From JAWKWH01 sp040830725 (GTDB lineage: Bacteria; Pseudomonadota; Alphaproteobacteria; Rhizobiales; Rhizobiaceae): a DNA stretch of 64,000 bases. Below the pieces are notes generated by a model that was not told the DNA's origin, ran no database searches, and saw nothing but the letters and a program-made list of their open reading frames with translations. The stretch spans positions 25,067 through 89,066 of the forward strand of contig JBFOMG010000036.1 of NCBI GenBank assembly GCA_040830725.1, written 5' to 3'. The position numbers and the translations under genes were made by a program. Below are positions 60,284 through 64,000 of the stretch, in pieces. The first letter of the stretch is position 1. Each line of letters starts with the position of its first letter.

Positions 60284-63028
60284 CTAGCCGGCTTTTGCCG
60301 CCTCGGGCTGCCCCCCGGAGACCTGTGCATCCAGTTCTTTCATGGCCTCGATCGTTGCTTCGATGATACTTTCCAGTTCATCGCACGACGCAGATAATAT
60401 GGGTTCGCCGGATTTGGCTTGCTGCTCAAGCATCTCGCAATAAGCTGCCGCGCGCATCGCACCGGCGCTGTTGCATATCGACTTCAGCGCATGAACGAGT
60501 TTGGCAAGCTCTTCGTAATCGTCACCCGACAGAATTGCATCCCGAACACCGGATAGCGCCTTGGGCGCATGCTGCGAGAACAGGCCAAACACACGGGCAC
60601 TTAGGTCGGCCCCTGTTGTCGCGCCGACGGAAGAGAACATGTCCAGTATCCTGTCTGACAGGATTGGCGCGTCTTCCGTCTCCTTGGCATCCTCGAGCTG
60701 GTTGGCAGCCGCATCTTGCGAAACCGGATCGGCTCCCAGATGTTCAAACTCCTTGGCCAGCGCCGCTATGGTGAACGGTTTGGCGATATAACCATCCATC
60801 TCCGCGCTGCGCCAACGCTGGGCTTCTTCACCCGCAACATGAGCGGTCAGGGCAACGACCCGGGTATGATTCCGGCCCGCCGCGCGCTCGATTTGCCGGA
60901 TTTTTCCGGTCGCCTCGTAACCGTCCATTCCGGGCATGGAGCAATCCATGAAGATGGCATCGAATTCGCGCTTTTCAACGTATTTGATGGCTTCCTCGCC
61001 GCTATTGGCAAAGCTGGCGGTCACTCCCAGGGCTGTAAGCGCCTCTTTGAGAACCTCGCGGTTTACCGCATCATCATCGACAGCGAGAACCGATAGCCCG
61101 CCATATGTCGGGAAATCAATTTTTGTAAGTTCAGACTGGCTGTCAGAAAGTTCGGAGTAGTCTCCCGACGGCAATCCACGGCAGATGATGTCGATCGCCG
61201 ATCTTGTCGCCGGCAGTGAAACTTCGCCAGCGATGATGTCCGTTTCGCCGCGGTCAATGCCATCCTCGCCATATCCGGTCATTATCACAACGCAAGGGCT
61301 CTGATCGTTGTCCTTGTCGAAATTGGGCGCAATCGACGTCCAGGAGCCGGAACGCACCAAAACCAGATCCGATGCCGGCAGCGAGCGATCGGCAGCACAT
61401 TCGCGCACAGTGACTTTGCGATCGGTCAGCGCCGCGATAACCGATTTCCGCGAGACGGGATCATCATCGACAACCACCACGGTCCGTTCAGCGGCGCTCG
61501 GATCGACTTCACTGTTCCGCATTTCGCAGACAGGCAAGTCGATTTCGACATGGAATATGCTGCCGGTCCCCGGTTCACTCGTAACGCCAATCTCTCCGCC
61601 CATGATTTCGATAAGCTTTTTGGAGATCGGCAAACCGAGACCGGTTCCACCAAATTTACGCGTCGTCGACTGATCGGCCTGGGTAAACTGTTCAAATACA
61701 CTGTCCAGCTTGTCGGCCGCAATTCCGATACCGGTGTCTTCCACATCAATGCGGATGCGCTGCACTTCGCCGTTTTTGGTATGAGGTGCAGCCGATACGT
61801 TGATCGACACACCCCCCTCATCGGTGAACTTCAGGGCGTTGTTGACCAGATTGGCAACCACCTGTCCCAACCGTGTCGGATCACCGTTGAATACCGACGC
61901 CGCATCGCGGCTGATGAACGATGTTAACGTCAGACCCTTCTCGCGCGCCCGCGCTGAAAAAAGGCTGACCGTGTCTTCGATCAGTTCATCCAGCGAGAAT
62001 GGGGTCTCTTCCAGCTGCAGCCTGCCCGATTCGATTTTCGACATGTCGAGAATGTCGTTGATGATATTCAACAGCGAACGCCCGGACCGCGAAATGACCT
62101 GCGCATAGCGCAAATGTTTTGAGGATAACGGTGAAGCTGCCAGCAGTTCGGCCATGACCATCATACCGTTCATCGGTGTTCTGATTTCGTGGCTCATCGT
62201 CGCCAGAAACTCGGACTTCGTGGCATTTGCCTGTTCTGCCACCACCACCGCGTCCCGCAATTCGCGTGTTCTGGTCTGAACGGTTTCTTCCAGCGTGTCA
62301 CGATGGCGCCGTAGCGCGATATCGCGCTCTTCGATTCCGGCAAAGGCATCGTTGAATGCCTGGGCCAGCACGCCGACCTCGTCACCGCGGTCATATTTGA
62401 AGCGAAGCGACAGGTCCTTGTTGTCCCGCATGTGGATCAGCTTGTCGGTCAGCTGACGCAGCGGTCCTGTGACGCGCCGGACCAACAGCGAGGTGGTCAG
62501 CAAGGTCACCACCACGACTACCAAGCCGACCAGCAGCATATTGGTGGCGCTGGTCAGATATTTGGAGCGGATGGAATTGACTTCGCTGTGTATCTTCAGC
62601 GTGCCGATTTGAAGGCCGCCCTGCACGACCTTTGCCTGGGTGGTAATGGCTTCGGAGCGGAATATGTCGATGAGCGATTGGCCATCTACTGAACCGTCCC
62701 GGCCAAGCAGCATCACGCCGCTGCCGATCTCGGCATATGTGCGTCCATCTGGCAATTCCACCGATACATAGGTGGTGTCGGGCAATTCACGAATTCCCCG
62801 CAATACCCGCAAGGTCGACGCCTGGTCTCCGGCCGCCACTGGTGCGGAGACAGCGGCGGAAAAGGCCGTTGCCGCCCCTCTCAGCCGCTCCTTTTCAGCC
62901 GAAATCGTCTTCTGAAAGTCCTGCACAAGAAAGACGCCGGAAATCAGGTAGATGCCTGCCAGGGCGCTCACACCGACAATTATTGCGAGACGAAAGCTCA
63001 ACAGGTTGAAAAATCGGAGTTGCCGCAT
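60284..63028 (-). CDS. Hybrid sensor histidine kinase with HAMP, two receiver-like domains and HPt
   Basis: A 914-residue membrane kinase. Order: TM1 (about 12-34), periplasmic loop, TM2 (about 163-183), HAMP (184-237), HisKA with His 280 in MSHEIRTPMNG, HATPase (NLVNNALKF, DTGIGIA, GGTGLGLPI), a first receiver-like domain (about 525-630) that begins VVVVDDDPVSRK but lacks an obvious phospho-acceptor Asp, a complete second receiver (VDDDAVNRE, FMDCSMPGMDG, IAKPF; about 655-775) and an HPt domain with His in LVHALKS. The architecture is an ArcB/BarA-like phosphorelay. Input unknown. Divergent from the REC-EAL gene, a natural output partner. Confidence 0.93.
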   Translation of the reverse strand: MRQLRFFNLLSFRLAIIVGVSALAGIYLISGVFLVQDFQKTISAEKERLRGAATAFSAAVSAPVAAGDQASTLRVLRGIRELPDTTYVSVELPDGRTYAEIGSGVMLLGRDGSVDGQSLIDIFRSEAITTQAKVVQGGLQIGTLKIHSEVNSIRSKYLTSATNMLLVGLVVVVVTLLTTSLLVRRVTGPLRQLTDKLIHMRDNKDLSLRFKYDRGDEVGVLAQAFNDAFAGIEERDIALRRHRDTLEETVQTRTRELRDAVVVAEQANATKSEFLATMSHEIRTPMNGMMVMAELLAASPLSSKHLRYAQVISRSGRSLLNIINDILDMSKIESGRLQLEETPFSLDELIEDTVSLFSARAREKGLTLTSFISRDAASVFNGDPTRLGQVVANLVNNALKFTDEGGVSINVSAAPHTKNGEVQRIRIDVEDTGIGIAADKLDSVFEQFTQADQSTTRKFGGTGLGLPISKKLIEIMGGEIGVTSEPGTGSIFHVEIDLPVCEMRNSEVDPSAAERTVVVVDDDPVSRKSVIAALTDRKVTVRECAADRSLPASDLVLVRSGSWTSIAPNFDKDNDQSPCVVIMTGYGEDGIDRGETDIIAGEVSLPATRSAIDIICRGLPSGDYSELSDSQSELTKIDFPTYGGLSVLAVDDDAVNREVLKEALTALGVTASFANSGEEAIKYVEKREFDAIFMDCSMPGMDGYEATGKIRQIERAAGRNHTRVVALTAHVAGEEAQRWRSAEMDGYIAKPFTIAALAKEFEHLGADPVSQDAAANQLEDAKETEDAPILSDRILDMFSSVGATTGADLSARVFGLFSQHAPKALSGVRDAILSGDDYEELAKLVHALKSICNSAGAMRAAAYCEMLEQQAKSGEPILSASCDELESIIEATIEAMKELDAQVSGGQPEAAKAG

Positions 63029-63241
63029 TTGCCACCCGTTTGATGGAGATGCGACGCATATTAAGGATAATTGGTTAACGAAGCCCGATCACCAGAACGC
63101 GCCGCTTTGAACGGGACGAGTCAATTACAGGCTGTAATCGATTCCGGGTTTCTACCATTACTTACTGAAAACATTACATTATCTCGTCAATGGAAAAATA
63201 AGGAATTGGTGATAGGCATGGTCCATTCCGGGGAGATATCT

Positions 63242-64000
63242 GTGTATAGCGAACCAGTTCTAGTCGTCGATGATGACCCGATATTTTGCGCTGTTGCGGC
63301 CGAAGCGCTGAAGGCGCGCGGCGTCGATCCGGTATATATGGCCGGGAACGGTGAAGAAGGACTGGAAATCATTTCACGTCCGGATCAGCCCCCGGGGCTG
63401 ATTATTCTGGACCTAAACATGCCCAAACTCGACGGTTTAGCTTTTATGCGCGAACTGGCTACACGTGGGTTTGCCGGTCAGGTTCTGATCATGAGCGGGG
63501 AAGAAGGCGGCATCCTGAAATCCGCGATGAACCTTGGCAAAATGCTTGACGCCAACGTGGTCGGAGCACTGAAAAAACCGATCGACGAGGCGCAGCTGGA
63601 TGCAGCACTGGCACGCTGCTCCGAGATCAATTCAATGGAACAGGCGGCCAACCATCCCGATGAATCATCGGATGCGGTTGAGCTGATGCTGGTGCCGTTT
63701 TACCAGCCGCAGTTTCATATTTCCGATAAAACGCTGTCCAGTGCCGAGGCGCTGACGCGAATAAAATTGTCGGATGGACAGTTTGCGCCGCCGCACGGTT
63801 ATTTCGAGCGCATCAGCCACACCGATCGTGCCAGAACGGCAGCGATTACAACGGTTCGCAAGGTTTTCGCCGATATCAGCGAATGGCAGTTCGACGGCTT
63901 CGATTGCAATTTCGCAGTCAATATGGACGCCTCGGTTGTTGAGGAACCGGGCGTAGTCGAAGAGATTTGCGACCTGGCGCAGGAGTTTGCAATTCCCACC
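63242..64000 (+). CDS. Response regulator with EAL output domain (3' end outside the window)
   Basis: At least 253 residues, open to the window end. Residues 1-125 are a receiver: VLVVDDDPIF, phospho-acceptor in IILDLNMPKLDG, LIMSGEEGG and LKKPID. From about residue 140 an EAL domain begins (LVPFYQPQFHIS, then AEALTRIKL with the EAL triplet, and FAVNMDAS with the conserved Asn). This is the RocR/PvrR layout: a c-di-GMP phosphodiesterase controlled by phosphorylation. GTG at 63242 has GGGGAG before it; ATG at 63218 is an alternative. The shared upstream region with the kinase holds ATTACA-GGC-TGTAAT at 63124-63138. Confidence 0.88.
   Translation, partial: MYSEPVLVVDDDPIFCAVAAEALKARGVDPVYMAGNGEEGLEIISRPDQPPGLIILDLNMPKLDGLAFMRELATRGFAGQVLIMSGEEGGILKSAMNLGKMLDANVVGALKKPIDEAQLDAALARCSEINSMEQAANHPDESSDAVELMLVPFYQPQFHISDKTLSSAEALTRIKLSDGQFAPPHGYFERISHTDRARTAAITTVRKVFADISEWQFDGFDCNFAVNMDASVVEEPGVVEEICDLAQEFAIPT

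Overview
The window looks like chromosome of an alphaproteobacterium of the order Hyphomicrobiales (Rhizobiales), probably a free-living or marine Rhizobiaceae/Phyllobacteriaceae relative. The basis is gene order and families: cpdR next to an N-formylglutamate amidohydrolase and hisN, lrp-trxB-lsrB, an AbcR-like small RNA, a greA-linked LPS core locus, DUF3775, extensin-like and ECF42 genes. No phage, plasmid, transposase, integrase or CRISPR array was found.

Layout. 1-4.7 kb: a frameshifted gene of unknown function, then small leftward genes (DUF2461, TfoX-like, MAPEG, VOC) and an ECF42-type sigma factor with its YCII/DGPF partner. 4.9-11.3 kb: lipid enzymes, namely a patatin lipoprotein, a PlsB/PlsC-like acyltransferase, and a PLA2-like lipoprotein next to a phospholipase D lipoprotein; a haloalkane dehalogenase lies among them. 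11.3-18.5 kb: an enolase-superfamily dehydratase, an inverted-repeat element, a membrane diguanylate cyclase, a thioesterase, an extensin-like lipoprotein, a TPR protein and a PQQ-type sugar dehydrogenase.

18.6-41.1 kb is the centrepiece, a cell-surface polysaccharide/LPS locus between greA and lrp-trxB-lsrB. It has six glycosyltransferase polypeptides (GT4, two GT25, a GT6-GT11 fusion, GT2, GT10), GDP-L-fucose synthesis (gmd, fcl), a CDP-sugar branch with a C-methyltransferase (rfbF, rfbG, an RfbC-like epimerase), and many decorating enzymes (methyltransferases, carbamoyltransferase, CmcI-like and PhyH-like proteins). The GT6-GT11 fusion joins in one chain the two activities that build ABO-type antigens, an alpha-1,2-fucosyltransferase and an ABO-transferase homologue. 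With gmd, fcl and a GT10 fucosyltransferase nearby, and no Wzx, Wzy or ABC exporter in the window, the locus may decorate LPS core with a histo-blood-group-like fucosylated glycan. Gene remnants (the 5' end of a DegT aminotransferase, an internal piece of an FkbM-like gene) and an inverted duplication of a divergent promoter show recent remodelling.

41.2-52.7 kb: trxB, lsrB, an AbcR-like sRNA with a LysR-type palindrome before it, msrP, an EF-G-like GTPase, an outer-membrane-like protein, an aspartate aminotransferase, two tandem EAL proteins and a GST. 52.7-56.6 kb: poorly recognised genes (membrane protein, CpaE-like ATPase, zinc-ribbon peptide, DUF4389, coiled coil) ending at tRNA-Val(GAC). 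56.7-64 kb: cpdR, N-formylglutamate amidohydrolase, hisN, an alpha/beta hydrolase, a hybrid histidine kinase and a divergent REC-EAL regulator cut by the window end.
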